From Pirellulales bacterium (GTDB lineage Bacteria > Planctomycetota > Planctomycetia > Pirellulales > Lacipirellulaceae), in assembly GCA_020847515.1 (NCBI GenBank), contig JADLBW010000069.1, positions 1-64,000 on the forward strand: a stretch of DNA of 64,000 nt, read 5' to 3'. Position 1 is the first letter of the stretch, and every line of letters starts with the position of its first letter. Below the pieces are notes generated by a model. The model made no database searches. It was given only the letters and a program-made list of their open reading frames with translations, and was not told where the DNA came from. This document shows, piece after piece, positions 42,357-54,868 of this stretch. The translations under genes were made by a program, and so were the position numbers.

Positions 42357-42752
42357 ATGCGTATCAAGCACAGTGCAGAAGTTCCGCAGTCGGAGGTTGC
42401 GATGGAGGGCGCCGCCGGCTGTAAGGTCCGCTGGCTGATGGGCGAAGCCGACCACGCCCCTAACTTCGCCATGCGCCAGTTCGAGCTTGAGCCAGGCGGC
42501 CATACGCCGTACCACTTCCATCCCTACGAGCACGAAATCTACGTGCTCGAAGGGGAGGGATGCATCGTCGACGGCGCCCATGAGCGCCCGCTACGGCCCG
42601 GCGACGTCGTGCTCGTATCGCCCGACGATCCTCATCAGTTCAAGAACACCGGCGACGTGCCGTTCAAGATGCTCTGCCTGATTCCCAACTCTGCGGCGGG
42701 TAAAACGGTGACCGTCGTGCCCGAATGCGGCCTGGAACCAGTCCGGCCGTAA
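42357..42752 (+). CDS. Cupin domain protein
   Basis: MRQFELEPGGHTPYHFHPYEHEIYVLEGEGCI... RPGDVVLVSPDDPHQFKNTGDVPFKMLCLIP. Confidence 0.92.
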   Translation: MRIKHSAEVPQSEVAMEGAAGCKVRWLMGEADHAPNFAMRQFELEPGGHTPYHFHPYEHEIYVLEGEGCIVDGAHERPLRPGDVVLVSPDDPHQFKNTGDVPFKMLCLIPNSAAGKTVTVVPECGLEPVRP

Positions 42753-42826
42753 CCGCGGTCCGTTGACTTTCAGAGCATTTGTTGACGCCGCACTCGGCGC
42801 ACGGCAGCCCCCCCTTCTCTTCGTGA

Positions 42827-44959
<2,133 letters not shown>

Positions 44960-44988
44960 GTGATCGCTCCATAGTAGGAGACGTGTCA

Positions 44989-46350
44989 ATGGTCAACTTC
45001 TGGATGTCGGCGGTCGCAGCGTTGGCTTTGCTCGGCGCAGCCGCCAGCGCCGACGACTTCAGGCCCGTGTTCGACCCGTTCGTGCAGCCGTTGATCGACG
45101 ACGGACTTGTCGTTGGTCTGGTCGTTGGCGTCTCTAAGGCGGGCGAGCATCAGACCATCGGGTACGGCGAAACAAGCAAGCAGTCCGGCATTAGCCCGGA
45201 CGCTGATACGGTCTTTGAAATCGGATCGGTCAGCAAAGTCTTTACCGGATCGCTTTTGGCCGACATGGTTCAGTCCGGCGCGGTGCGGCTAGAAGACCCC
45301 GTACAAACGTACCTGCCAGATTCGGTACGGATGCCCGCCGCCAAGGACCGTCCCATCACCCTTGAGCACCTCGCTACGCATACCTCCGGGCTGCCGCGAT
45401 TGCCCGATAATTTTGCACCCGCGGACCCGGCCAACCCTTACGCTGACTATTCGACCGACAATCTCTACGCGTTTCTGAATGCCCATAAGCCTGTTCGGCC
45501 GCCGGGCAAGTCCGAGTATTCAAATCTTGGCATGGGTCTGCTGGGCCACGTGCTTGCGCTGAGCCAAGGCAAGTCTTATGAGCAGTTGCTCGAAGAACGA
45601 ATCGCTCGACCCCTGGGCATGGGGGACACGACCATCGTGCTTCGCGACGACCAGCGGCTGCGCCTCGCGCCAGGGCACGACGGCTCGCTCAAGCCGGTGA
45701 AAAACTGGGATATCCCTACATTGGCCGGCGCCGGCGGCATCCGGTCGACCGCGGCCGATTTGCTGCGATTTCTCGACGCGAATATGTCCGAAGACGACCG
45801 GCCCATCACCAGGTCGCTGCCGCTGGCCCATGCCAAGCGACACGACATGGAGAACGGTTTGGCGATCGGGCTCGGCTGGCACATCGCCCGCGACGGCGTA
45901 ACCCGATGGCATAACGGCATGACCGGCGGCTACGCCTCCTGGATTGCCTTCGTGCCCGAGAAACGGATCGGCGTCGTCGTACTGGCGAACACGGCGACGA
46001 TGAAAATCACCGAACGGGGCGAGCTGATCACCCGCGCTGTCTGCGGCGACGTGGTCGAACCGCCCCGGCGCCGCCCTACGGTCCCCGTCGATGCGACAAT
46101 CCTCCAGCGCTACGTCGGCACGTATTACATCTTGCCCTGGTTCTCCTTGACCGTAACCCTTGAGCAGCAACAGCTCATGGTCCAAGCCAGCGGGCAGGAA
46201 AGGTTTCCGGTGTTCGCGGAATCAGAAAGCAAATTCTTCTACAAAGTCGTCGATGCCGATCTGACCTTCGTCCAGGACGAACACGGCAAGGTCGCCCACC
46301 TGGTCCTCCACCAGAACGGCCGAGACCTGAAGGCGTTTCGCCTGAAGTGA
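44989..46350 (+). CDS. Serine hydrolase, class C beta-lactamase-fold
   Basis: FEIGSVSKVFTG (SxxK), YSNLGMGLLGHVL (YxN), WHNGMTGGYAS. Confidence 0.9.
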   Translation: MVNFWMSAVAALALLGAAASADDFRPVFDPFVQPLIDDGLVVGLVVGVSKAGEHQTIGYGETSKQSGISPDADTVFEIGSVSKVFTGSLLADMVQSGAVRLEDPVQTYLPDSVRMPAAKDRPITLEHLATHTSGLPRLPDNFAPADPANPYADYSTDNLYAFLNAHKPVRPPGKSEYSNLGMGLLGHVLALSQGKSYEQLLEERIARPLGMGDTTIVLRDDQRLRLAPGHDGSLKPVKNWDIPTLAGAGGIRSTAADLLRFLDANMSEDDRPITRSLPLAHAKRHDMENGLAIGLGWHIARDGVTRWHNGMTGGYASWIAFVPEKRIGVVVLANTATMKITERGELITRAVCGDVVEPPRRRPTVPVDATILQRYVGTYYILPWFSLTVTLEQQQLMVQASGQERFPVFAESESKFFYKVVDADLTFVQDEHGKVAHLVLHQNGRDLKAFRLK

Positions 46351-46489
46351 GCGACGCGAACGGCAGTGTCGCCGCAGATATGCGCAAAGCGTCAACCAGC
46401 ATGCGCATACGCGGCGACACGATCCTGCCGAATCGATCTATTCTGTCTGCGCTGTGCTCTTCCGATGGATTCTCGCGGAGGTTTCCGAC

Positions 46490-48409
46490 ATGGCCCGTCG
46501 ACGCAGGGGAATCGACCCGTGGTTACCTTGGATCCTCATCGCCTGTTCGGCCCCGACCGGTCGCGCACACGAGGGGCCCGATCCAATCTCCCATTGGTTC
46601 TTCGCTAAGTCGACCGTCAGAAATGGGGAAGTTGAAGCACGGCTCGGTCCGAACGCCAAGGTGATGGGCGACCCCAAGCTGGTTGAGGATCGCCTCGGCT
46701 CGGCGCTGCGCTTCGATGGCGTACAGGACCGCTTGCTGATCGCCCCGACGTACGCTGATGCCCGCGACTACCTGCCGGCAAGATTCATCACTGTCGCCGC
46801 GTGGGTCGTGGTCGAAGCCGGCAAGCCGCAGGGCGCGATTGTCAGTACGTTCGAAAAAGACGGCCCGGCCGAGCGCGGCTGGCTGCTCGGATACGACGAC
46901 AAGGTATTTCGCTTCGCCGTCTCGACGGTCGACGCCAGCGACGGCGACGGCCGCGCCGCCATCCTGAAGGGAAAGACCGAATTTGAGCCCGGTAAGTACT
47001 ACCACGTTGTTGGAGTCTACGACGGCGCTGAGATGCGGCTTTACGTCAACGGCCAATTGGAGGCCGCGAGCGACGAGCAGCATGGGCCCATTTATCCTTC
47101 CCGCTACGCAGGTTACGTAATTGGCGCCTTCGCGGACCATGACGATTTATCCTGCCATCAAGGCTTGATCCGCGACGTAGCTGTCTACGACCTGGCCGCC
47201 ACGGAAAAATGGGTCAAGCACGACTTCGACCATGGCAGCGACCTGCTCGAACTCGATAAGGTCGACGTCGCCGATGAATTGACCTTCGTCGTCCCGCCAT
47301 ACTTGCAGTTTGTGACGACCGACGGCATCACCGTCATGTGCGAGACCTCGCGACCTGCCAAGGTCACCGTGCGGTATGGCGCCTTCGGGGAGGAGCCGGT
47401 CGCATTGGCGGCGGAGAAGGACGATCAAATCCACGAAATTCGGCTCAAGGATCTTAAAGCCCAAACTCCGCACCACTACCAGGTGGAAGCGACCGACGAC
47501 CGCGGCCGCACGAGTCGCAGTCCGCTGCTCACCTTGCAGACGGCCAATCATGCCGATACGCCCTTCGCCTTCGGCATTCTCTCCGACACGCAGGAGAATC
47601 CGCACGTCTGCAAGGTCCTCAGCGACATGCTGTGGATGCAGCGTCCCAACTTCGTGATCATCCCGGGCGATCTGGTAGATAGTGGACCGAACAAGCGGCA
47701 ATGGGTCGAAGAGTTCTTTCCCGGCATGCAGCCGCTCGCCTCGCGGGTGGCCTTCTTTCCGGTGCTCGGCAATCACGAGCAGAACACGGCCCATTACTAC
47801 AACTACATGTCGCTGCCCGAGCCGGAGTATTACTACGCGTTCCGCTACGGCAACGCCCAGTTTTTCATGCTCGACTCGAACAAGCGAGTCGATCCCGACA
47901 GCGAACAGTACAAATGGCTGGAGAGCCAGTTGACCGAGTCGACCGCGACATGGAAGTTCGTCTCCTACCATCATCCGGCCTACTCATCCGACGAGGACGA
48001 CTATGGCGACATGTGGAAAGGAGAGTCGTCGACGCACGGCGACCTGCGCCTTCGTCCCCTGGTTACGCTCTACGATCGCTATGGGGTGGACATCGTTTGG
48101 AACGGTCATATCCATTCGTATGAGCGAACCTGGCCCCTCAAGGCCGACAAGCCGGCGGAAGCGGGCGGTACGATCTATATGGTTACCGGCGGCGCCGGCG
48201 GGCGATTGGAAACTGCCGGTCCCGTCAAGCCATGGTTTCAGAACAACGTTAAGCACGGCCATCACTACTGTCTGGTCAGCGTAAATGGCCGACGCCTCGA
48301 ATTTAAGGCGTTCGATCTGGAGGGGCGCGCCTTCGATTTCATGACGATCGACAAGCAGTCGCCCAGTGAGCCTCTGGATCGACGGCAGGCGGCAAGCGAA
48401 CAGCCGTAG
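46490..48409 (+). CDS. LamG-like domain plus purple-acid-phosphatase-type N-domain and metallophosphatase, secreted
   Basis: LGSALRFDGVQDRLLI...FITVAAWVVVE (LamG); FGILSDTQENP, IPGDLVDSG, LGNHEQN, SYHHPAYSS, WNGHIHSYERTWP. Confidence 0.88.
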   Translation: MARRRRGIDPWLPWILIACSAPTGRAHEGPDPISHWFFAKSTVRNGEVEARLGPNAKVMGDPKLVEDRLGSALRFDGVQDRLLIAPTYADARDYLPARFITVAAWVVVEAGKPQGAIVSTFEKDGPAERGWLLGYDDKVFRFAVSTVDASDGDGRAAILKGKTEFEPGKYYHVVGVYDGAEMRLYVNGQLEAASDEQHGPIYPSRYAGYVIGAFADHDDLSCHQGLIRDVAVYDLAATEKWVKHDFDHGSDLLELDKVDVADELTFVVPPYLQFVTTDGITVMCETSRPAKVTVRYGAFGEEPVALAAEKDDQIHEIRLKDLKAQTPHHYQVEATDDRGRTSRSPLLTLQTANHADTPFAFGILSDTQENPHVCKVLSDMLWMQRPNFVIIPGDLVDSGPNKRQWVEEFFPGMQPLASRVAFFPVLGNHEQNTAHYYNYMSLPEPEYYYAFRYGNAQFFMLDSNKRVDPDSEQYKWLESQLTESTATWKFVSYHHPAYSSDEDDYGDMWKGESSTHGDLRLRPLVTLYDRYGVDIVWNGHIHSYERTWPLKADKPAEAGGTIYMVTGGAGGRLETAGPVKPWFQNNVKHGHHYCLVSVNGRRLEFKAFDLEGRAFDFMTIDKQSPSEPLDRRQAASEQP

Positions 48410-48528
48410 CGGCGCCGTAGTTGCGCGCCGTAAGCGCCGGCGGCGGTTCTCGCGCTTCGAGGCGGCTGTTGCCGGCCGCTCGCCACGGCATCGGCGCACT
48501 TCCGGAGGGGGCAGGGCAAATTGCGCGA

Positions 48529-49599
48529 TCAACGCGCCCCGCCGTCGGCCGGCCGTCCGGTCGACTTGCGCACGATCAATTCCGCCCCCAGTCGAATGGT
48601 CGTCGGCGGGCTGTCAGCCATGTCGCCGTCGAGGCGGTCCAAGATAAGCTGCGCAGCCCGACGCCCATACTCTCGGGGGCGCTGCCGCATGGTCGTCAGC
48701 GGCGGCCGCATCGTGGCCGCGAAGTCGAGATCGGCAAACCCGGCGATCGACACGTCTTGCGGTATGCGCAACCCAAGTTCAGCGGCGGCATCGTACAGAA
48801 AGCGGGCCTCGTGGTCCGTAACGGCGAAGACCGCCGTGGGCCTCGGCGACTGGGTTAGAATCTCGCGGGCCACTTCGGGCCCGTCGGTGCCCCACGGATT
48901 AAGTCGCCAGCTTTTGACTTCGCCGCCGAGATCCTCGACTGCCTGGACGAAACATTCGCGACGGCGAACGCTCCAGGCCTGCCACGCCGCTTCCCGGGCC
49001 GAAAGGCAGGCCATCCGCTCGTGCCCCAGGTTAATCAGATGTTCGGCGACGGCCCGCGCGCTGGCCTCCTCGTCGGTTTCAATCGAATCGGCGATCTGGT
49101 CTTCAGAATATTCGTGATCGATGACCACCACCGGGACGCGGCGCTCCAATAGTTCCCGAAAGTGATCGTAATAGGCGACGGCGAACGAGGGCCACAGGAT
49201 CAACCCGTCGACGCGGCGATCGAGCAGCCGGCTAATCTGCTTGAAGCCCTCGTCTTCGTCTTTCTCGAAGTGGGGCATCTCCTGGCAGTCGCCGACCCAC
49301 ACCGTAATGGGCAGGTAGTCGGCCTGGGCAAGCACCAGGTGGATCCCGGCCAGCACGTCGACCCAAAACGAGTCGAACGGCGGACTCATCACGCCCACCG
49401 TCCGAGTTCGCCCGGTTTGCATGCCGTTGACCAGCAAGTTCCGCCGCCAACCAAGCTCGCGCGCCGCTTCCAAGACCCGCTCGCAAGTCTCCGTCCCAAA
49501 TCGCTCGCGCTCGCCGCGCAGAATTCGCGAGGCGGCGCTCAGCGACACGTTGGCCTTTGCCGCGACGTCTTTGAGCCGCGGGACTTGAGCACTAGCCAT
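48529..49599 (-). CDS. LacI family transcriptional regulator
   Basis: RLKDVAAKANVSLSAASRILRGE HTH; start refined to 49599; periplasmic-binding-like effector domain. Confidence 0.93.
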   Translation of the reverse strand: MASAQVPRLKDVAAKANVSLSAASRILRGERERFGTETCERVLEAARELGWRRNLLVNGMQTGRTRTVGVMSPPFDSFWVDVLAGIHLVLAQADYLPITVWVGDCQEMPHFEKDEDEGFKQISRLLDRRVDGLILWPSFAVAYYDHFRELLERRVPVVVIDHEYSEDQIADSIETDEEASARAVAEHLINLGHERMACLSAREAAWQAWSVRRRECFVQAVEDLGGEVKSWRLNPWGTDGPEVAREILTQSPRPTAVFAVTDHEARFLYDAAAELGLRIPQDVSIAGFADLDFAATMRPPLTTMRQRPREYGRRAAQLILDRLDGDMADSPPTTIRLGAELIVRKSTGRPADGGAR

Positions 49600-49704
49600 G
49601 GCGGTGAGGCCCTGGGGTTGAGATGGCGCCAGCTTACTGTAGTATCTCGGCACTCCAGCCTACCAGCAATTGAGGGCACTCGCCGCAGCACTGGCGAAGA
49701 CTCC

Positions 49705-49746
49705 TGTTAAACTACTTGAACAGACGCGGCTTCCCAAATAAACTAC
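49705..49746. promoter_or_regulatory. Candidate LacI-family operator region
   Basis: Imperfect palindrome TGTTAAACTACTTGAACA (49705-49722) and direct repeat TAAACTAC at 49708 and 49739 in the lacI/GH130 divergent intergenic region. Confidence 0.35.
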
Positions 49747-49857
49747 ACCACGCCAGCACCTACGGCCGCCAGCGGCGGGCCGGCCGGTCGCCCACTGCGG
49801 CCGCCGTCGGCCGACATGGGCTCCTTTAGCCTTCGACCATGCGAAAGAGACCACCGG

Positions 49858-50922
49858 ATGAGCAGCAAGCTTAACACGCTCGACAGCGGCAATGCCGTCG
49901 TCGGCGGACTGAATCGCGGTTCCGGGCGCGGGCGGGCCTCGTCGACGGCGCCCATGCCGTGGCAGGAACGACCCGCAGGCGTACGCGACGTGGTGTGGCG
50001 CCACACGGGCAATCCCGTGATTGGCCGTCGTCCGCTACCGGACGTCCTGGGCATTTACAACAGCGCCGTTATTCCGTTCGGCGACGGGTTCGCCGCGGTG
50101 TTTCGATTGGAGGACCGTACGCGCTTCCCCCGGCTCCATATGGGCTGGAGCGATGACGGGCTGCACTGGCATATCGAGCCAAAGCCGATAGTGTTCGCCA
50201 ATCGCTCCGACGAACTGATCGGCGCCAGCGACTACGCCTACGATCCGCGCGTGGTCAAGATCGACGATGTCTACTACATCACCTGGTGCGGCGGCCACAA
50301 CGGTCCGACGATCAGTATCGCCAGCACTGCGGACTTTCAGCAGTTCACGCGCCTCGAAAGCGCCTTCTTGCCCCACAATCGCAACGGCGTCTTATTCCCG
50401 CGCCGGATTGGCGGCAAGTTCTACATGCTGAGTCGTCCCAGCGATAACGGCCACACCCCCTTTGGCGACATCTACGTCAGCCAGAGCCCGGATATGATCC
50501 ATTGGGGCATGCATCGCAAGGTGATGGGCCGCGGCGGCGACGAGCACGGGCTCTGGTGGCAGCGGACGAAGATCGGCGCCGGACCAATCCCGATCGAAAC
50601 CGCCGATGGCTGGCTGTTGATCTACCACGGCGTTTTGGACACGTGCAACGGTTTCGTCTACCATATGGGCGCTGCCCTGCTCGACCGCGACGAGCCCTGG
50701 CGCGTCGCCTATCGCTGCAAGAACATCCTTCTGGCGCCGGAGGCCGATTATGAAGTGTTCGGCCACGTGCCGAACGTAGTATTCCCCGTCGCCGCACTGT
50801 GCGAGCCCGAAACCGATCGCTTGGCAATTTACTATGGCGCGGCCGATACGGTTACCTGCTTATGCTACGCCAGGCTCAGCGAGTTGACCGCCTATATCAA
50901 AGAGAACTCGCTCCTCTTTTAG
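49858..50922 (+). CDS. Glycoside hydrolase family 130 (mannooligosaccharide phosphorylase-like)
   Basis: GIYNSAVIPFGDGFAAVFRLEDR, DPRVVKIDDVYYITWCGG, GHVPNVVFPVAAL; start refined to 49858. Confidence 0.88.
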   Translation: MSSKLNTLDSGNAVVGGLNRGSGRGRASSTAPMPWQERPAGVRDVVWRHTGNPVIGRRPLPDVLGIYNSAVIPFGDGFAAVFRLEDRTRFPRLHMGWSDDGLHWHIEPKPIVFANRSDELIGASDYAYDPRVVKIDDVYYITWCGGHNGPTISIASTADFQQFTRLESAFLPHNRNGVLFPRRIGGKFYMLSRPSDNGHTPFGDIYVSQSPDMIHWGMHRKVMGRGGDEHGLWWQRTKIGAGPIPIETADGWLLIYHGVLDTCNGFVYHMGAALLDRDEPWRVAYRCKNILLAPEADYEVFGHVPNVVFPVAALCEPETDRLAIYYGAADTVTCLCYARLSELTAYIKENSLLF

Positions 50923-51083
50923 CGCGGACGGTGTCCCGCTGTAGCATCGTCCAGTCGCCGACGATCGCCCTTATCATGCATCTTGCAAGCGTGCAGCCCA
51001 GCCGTTAAAGCCAACGCCAACGCCAACGGCTGACGAAGACCACCACTCGCCGTTCCCCTCCGAGGGCCGGACTACCGCCAGCC

Positions 51084-53012
51084 ATGCAACTGCCGGCATC
51101 CCAGGCCGCCGCATCTGCCGTCGACGTCGCTGCGTCGTTTGACGTCGTCGACGGAATGATCATTGCCGCCTATGCGCTCATCGTGCTCGTCTCGGGGCTG
51201 TGGCTCAGCCGCCGCGCGAGCAAGAACCTCGAGAGCTATTTTCTCGGCGGTCGCGCGTTGCCTTGGTACATGCTGGGCGTGTCGAACGCCTCGGGCATGT
51301 TCGACATCAGCGGGACGATGCTGATGGTTTATTGGCTCTTCGTCTACGGGCTGAAGAGCATTTGGATCCCCTGGTTGTGGCCGGTGTTCAATCAGGTCTT
51401 CCTGATGGCGTACCTGTCGGTCTGGATGCGGCGTTCAGGCGTCATGACCGGCGCCGAATGGATACGATTCCGCTTTGGCGACAGCCGGGGCGCTCAACTT
51501 GCCCACGTGATCGTCGTCGTGTTCGCGATCGTGAACGTCATCGGGTTTCTCGCCTACGGCTTTATCGGCATCGGCAAGTTCGCAGCGACGTTTCTCCCTT
51601 GGCAGCTTTCAGCCGATCCCCTCTGGAACGTCAATCTGTACGGCCTGTTGATTACCGCTCTCACCACCCTCTATGTCGTGAAGGGAGGCATGTTCAGCGT
51701 CGTCTTCACCGAGGTGTTTCAGTTCATCGTCATGACGATCGGCTGCCTGTGGGTCGGCGCCATTGCCATGCAGCGCGTTTCGCCGGAAATGCTCCATGCC
51801 GTCCTCCCGGCAGGATGGGACGACCCCTGGCCTGCCTGGCGGCTCAATATCGACTGGTCCGAAGCCATGCCCGCGGCCAACGAGAAGATCGCCAACGACG
51901 GGTGGCAGCTCTTCGGCGCCCTGTGGGGATTGATGTTCGCCAAGGGAATCCTGCAGTCGATGGCCGGGCCGGCGCCCAACTACGACATGCAGCGGATCCT
52001 CTCGGCGCGAACGCCGCGCGAAGCCGCGCTGATGAGCTGGTTCGTCAACGTGGTCCTCCTGGTGCCCCGCTACATGTTGATTACCGGCCTGACCGTCTTG
52101 GCCCTGGCATTCTTCACCGACGATCTCAGTGCGATGGGCGATCAGGTGGATTTCGAGCTGATCCTGCCGCTGGCGATGAAGAACTTCGTGCCGACCGGGC
52201 TGTTCGGCGTGCTAATCGCCGCTCTGCTCGCGGCGTTCATGTCCACCTACGCGGCGACCGTGAACGCCGCCCCGGCTTATCTGGTCAACGACATTTACAA
52301 GCGTTACGTCAATCCTCATGCGTCGCAGCAGACCTACGTATGGATGAGCTACGTCGCTTCCCTGGCAGTCGTCGTGGTCGGAACCGCCTTCGGTTTCATG
52401 ACCGACGCCCTCAATGACGTCGTAAAGTGGATCGCCTTCGCCCTGGGCGGCGGCTATACCGCCGCAAACGTCCTGAAGTGGCATTGGTGGCGGTTTAATA
52501 GCTACGGCTATTTCTGGGGTATGCTGTCAGGCATGGGCGCGGCCGGGGCTGTGCCGCTGCTGTTGCCCGATCAGGCGACCATCTGGGGGCTTCCGACCGA
52601 GGTCGTCAGCTTTCCCGCTATACTTGCCGTAGCGCTAGTAGGGTGCGTCGTCGGGAGTTTCGCCTCGCCGCCGGACGACGCAGAGACGTTGAAGAATTTT
52701 TACCGAAAGGTCCGCCCCTGGGGCCTCTGGGGCCCCGTGCACGCCATGGTTCAATTGGAAACGCCCCACATACAGGCCAATCGCGACTGTCCCCGGGACA
52801 TGCTCAACATCGCCGTCGGCATTTGCTGGCAGACGGCCCTGACGGCGGTTGGCATTTACCTCGTGCTCGAGCGGTGGACGGCCCTCGCAATAGCCGCCGC
52901 GGTCATCGCTGCTGCTTCGCTCTTCCTGAAGTTCAATTGGTACGACAAGCTGCGCGATTACCCGGAAGATCTCGCCGCAGGCGACGTTGAACAAGCGATG
53001 GCCGGCCGATGA
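51084..53012 (+). CDS. Sodium:solute symporter (SSS family)
   Basis: ASKNLESYFLGGRALPWYMLGVSNASGMFDISGTM, multi-TM, AALLAAFMSTYAATVNAAPAYLVNDIYKRY. Confidence 0.93.
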   Translation: MQLPASQAAASAVDVAASFDVVDGMIIAAYALIVLVSGLWLSRRASKNLESYFLGGRALPWYMLGVSNASGMFDISGTMLMVYWLFVYGLKSIWIPWLWPVFNQVFLMAYLSVWMRRSGVMTGAEWIRFRFGDSRGAQLAHVIVVVFAIVNVIGFLAYGFIGIGKFAATFLPWQLSADPLWNVNLYGLLITALTTLYVVKGGMFSVVFTEVFQFIVMTIGCLWVGAIAMQRVSPEMLHAVLPAGWDDPWPAWRLNIDWSEAMPAANEKIANDGWQLFGALWGLMFAKGILQSMAGPAPNYDMQRILSARTPREAALMSWFVNVVLLVPRYMLITGLTVLALAFFTDDLSAMGDQVDFELILPLAMKNFVPTGLFGVLIAALLAAFMSTYAATVNAAPAYLVNDIYKRYVNPHASQQTYVWMSYVASLAVVVVGTAFGFMTDALNDVVKWIAFALGGGYTAANVLKWHWWRFNSYGYFWGMLSGMGAAGAVPLLLPDQATIWGLPTEVVSFPAILAVALVGCVVGSFASPPDDAETLKNFYRKVRPWGLWGPVHAMVQLETPHIQANRDCPRDMLNIAVGICWQTALTAVGIYLVLERWTALAIAAAVIAAASLFLKFNWYDKLRDYPEDLAAGDVEQAMAGR

Positions 53013-54868
53013 ACGTTCGCTTGTTTACCGCCGTCGGCATGGCGATTGTCATGATTCTCGGCGGCCGCGCGAATGCCGACGGTCCGCTGGCGCAGTTCGT
53101 CGTTCGTCGCGGCGATCAGCTATTCGAGGGCGACAAGCCGTTCCGGTTCATCTCGGTCAACATCCCCAATCTCCAGGTTGTTGAAGACGACTTTAACCCT
53201 AGCGCCGCGAGCCCTTGGGCATGGCCCGCCGAATTCGAATTGACCGACGCCCTGGAGGCAGTCCGGCACATGGGTGGCGCCGTGGCGCGGACGTATGTCC
53301 TGGGCGTCCGCCGCCAGAATTCTGACATGGGCGATTTTGTCTATGTCCGCGGGCCCGGCCAGTTCAATGAAGAGGCCTTCCGGACGCTCGATCTGGCGAT
53401 CGAGATCGCGGGACAAAAGGGGGTGCGGCTCATCATTCCGCTGGTTGACAATTGGCAGTGGCACGGCGGCCGCGCCGAGTACGCGGCCTTCCGTGGCAAG
53501 CAGGCGAAAGATTTTTGGAGCGACGAGCAGCTTATCGCCGACTTTGAAGCGACAGTGCGTCACGTGCTGACGCGAGTGAACTCCCGCACCGGCGTGCCGT
53601 ACCGCGACGACCCGGCCATTTTAGGTTGGGAAACCGGCAACGAACTCGACTGCCCGCCGTCGTGGACGGCGCGTATTGCCGCGCTTATGAAGCAGCTTGA
53701 TCCCAATCATTTGGTCATCGACGGAAATTCCCTGCACGGAGTTCCCCTGACCTCATTGGACGATCCTCATGTCGACGTAATTACCACCCATCATTACCCG
53801 GATCGAGGAGTGAGCCATTTTGTTCCGCCAATTCTGCAGGCGCGAGCCCAAACTCGCGGCAAAAAGCCCTATGTCGTAGGCGAATTCGGCTTCGCCGCGG
53901 CCGACGAGATCGAGCGAGTCTACGACGCCGTCATCGACCAAGGCATCAGCGGGGCGCTGATCTGGAGCCTGCGATATCGTCGCCAAATGGGGGGCTTCTA
54001 TTGGCACTCAGAACCGGCGGGCGGACGGCTGTACAAGGCCTATCACTGGCCGGGGTTTGCTTCGGGCGAGGCCTACCAGGAGCGTCGGGTCATGCAGCTT
54101 ACGCGGACCAAGGCCTTTGCCATCCGCGGCCTTGCAGAGCCAGTTCCAGCGCCCGCGGCTGCCCCGATCCTGCTCGCCATTGACGATCCCGCGGCCATTT
54201 CATGGCAGGGGAGCGTCGGCGCTGAGGACTACGTCGTCGAAAGATCGCTAACGGCCAGCGGACCGTGGCGCGTCGTCGCCCGCGGGGTCGATGAAGCCGC
54301 CCTGCAGTATAGACCGTTATTCAGCGACGAAACGGCGACGCCTGAGAAGTCGTATTACTACCGGATCATTGCACGAAATGGCGCAGGGGCCTCGCCGCCT
54401 TCGAATGTGGTGGGGCCCGTCGTCGCGGCATACTACGCCCTGGTTGACGAGTGCCGCGACCTCGCTCGACTTGCCGCCCACTCAGGAAACGTGCAATTCG
54501 TCAGCGAGGATGCCCGCCAGCGGCGCGAAGATGCCGGCCGGTTGGCCCTGCCCGCGGGCGGTTCAGTGACCTACAAGCTGCCGGAGCAGATCCGCCAGTG
54601 GGCGGCGACCGTCTACCGGCCCGACGATTCCCTGAAGATCGAGGCCGAAGCGTCCGCCGACGGCGAGTCGTTTCAACCTATTGCCTATCGGCAATCGTCG
54701 AGTGAGACGACATCGGGCGATTACGGTTACCTGCAACAGCTCGCGCTGCGCAGCCTCGAAATCCCTGCCGGCAGTCAATTCCTGCGGCTAAAGGTGGTTG
54801 GCCGAGACAGTCAGCCGGCCCGCGGTGCAGTTGAGCTTTCGTGGATTAAGATCCTCTACTTGGAATGA
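53009..54868 (+). CDS. Glycoside hydrolase family 5-type (endo-beta-mannanase-like), secreted
   Basis: ILGWETGNELDCPPSW acid/base motif, YVVGEFGFA nucleophile motif; N-terminal signal; start overlaps symporter stop (ATGA). Confidence 0.85.
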   Translation: MNVRLFTAVGMAIVMILGGRANADGPLAQFVVRRGDQLFEGDKPFRFISVNIPNLQVVEDDFNPSAASPWAWPAEFELTDALEAVRHMGGAVARTYVLGVRRQNSDMGDFVYVRGPGQFNEEAFRTLDLAIEIAGQKGVRLIIPLVDNWQWHGGRAEYAAFRGKQAKDFWSDEQLIADFEATVRHVLTRVNSRTGVPYRDDPAILGWETGNELDCPPSWTARIAALMKQLDPNHLVIDGNSLHGVPLTSLDDPHVDVITTHHYPDRGVSHFVPPILQARAQTRGKKPYVVGEFGFAAADEIERVYDAVIDQGISGALIWSLRYRRQMGGFYWHSEPAGGRLYKAYHWPGFASGEAYQERRVMQLTRTKAFAIRGLAEPVPAPAAAPILLAIDDPAAISWQGSVGAEDYVVERSLTASGPWRVVARGVDEAALQYRPLFSDETATPEKSYYYRIIARNGAGASPPSNVVGPVVAAYYALVDECRDLARLAAHSGNVQFVSEDARQRREDAGRLALPAGGSVTYKLPEQIRQWAATVYRPDDSLKIEAEASADGESFQPIAYRQSSSETTSGDYGYLQQLALRSLEIPAGSQFLRLKVVGRDSQPARGAVELSWIKILYLE

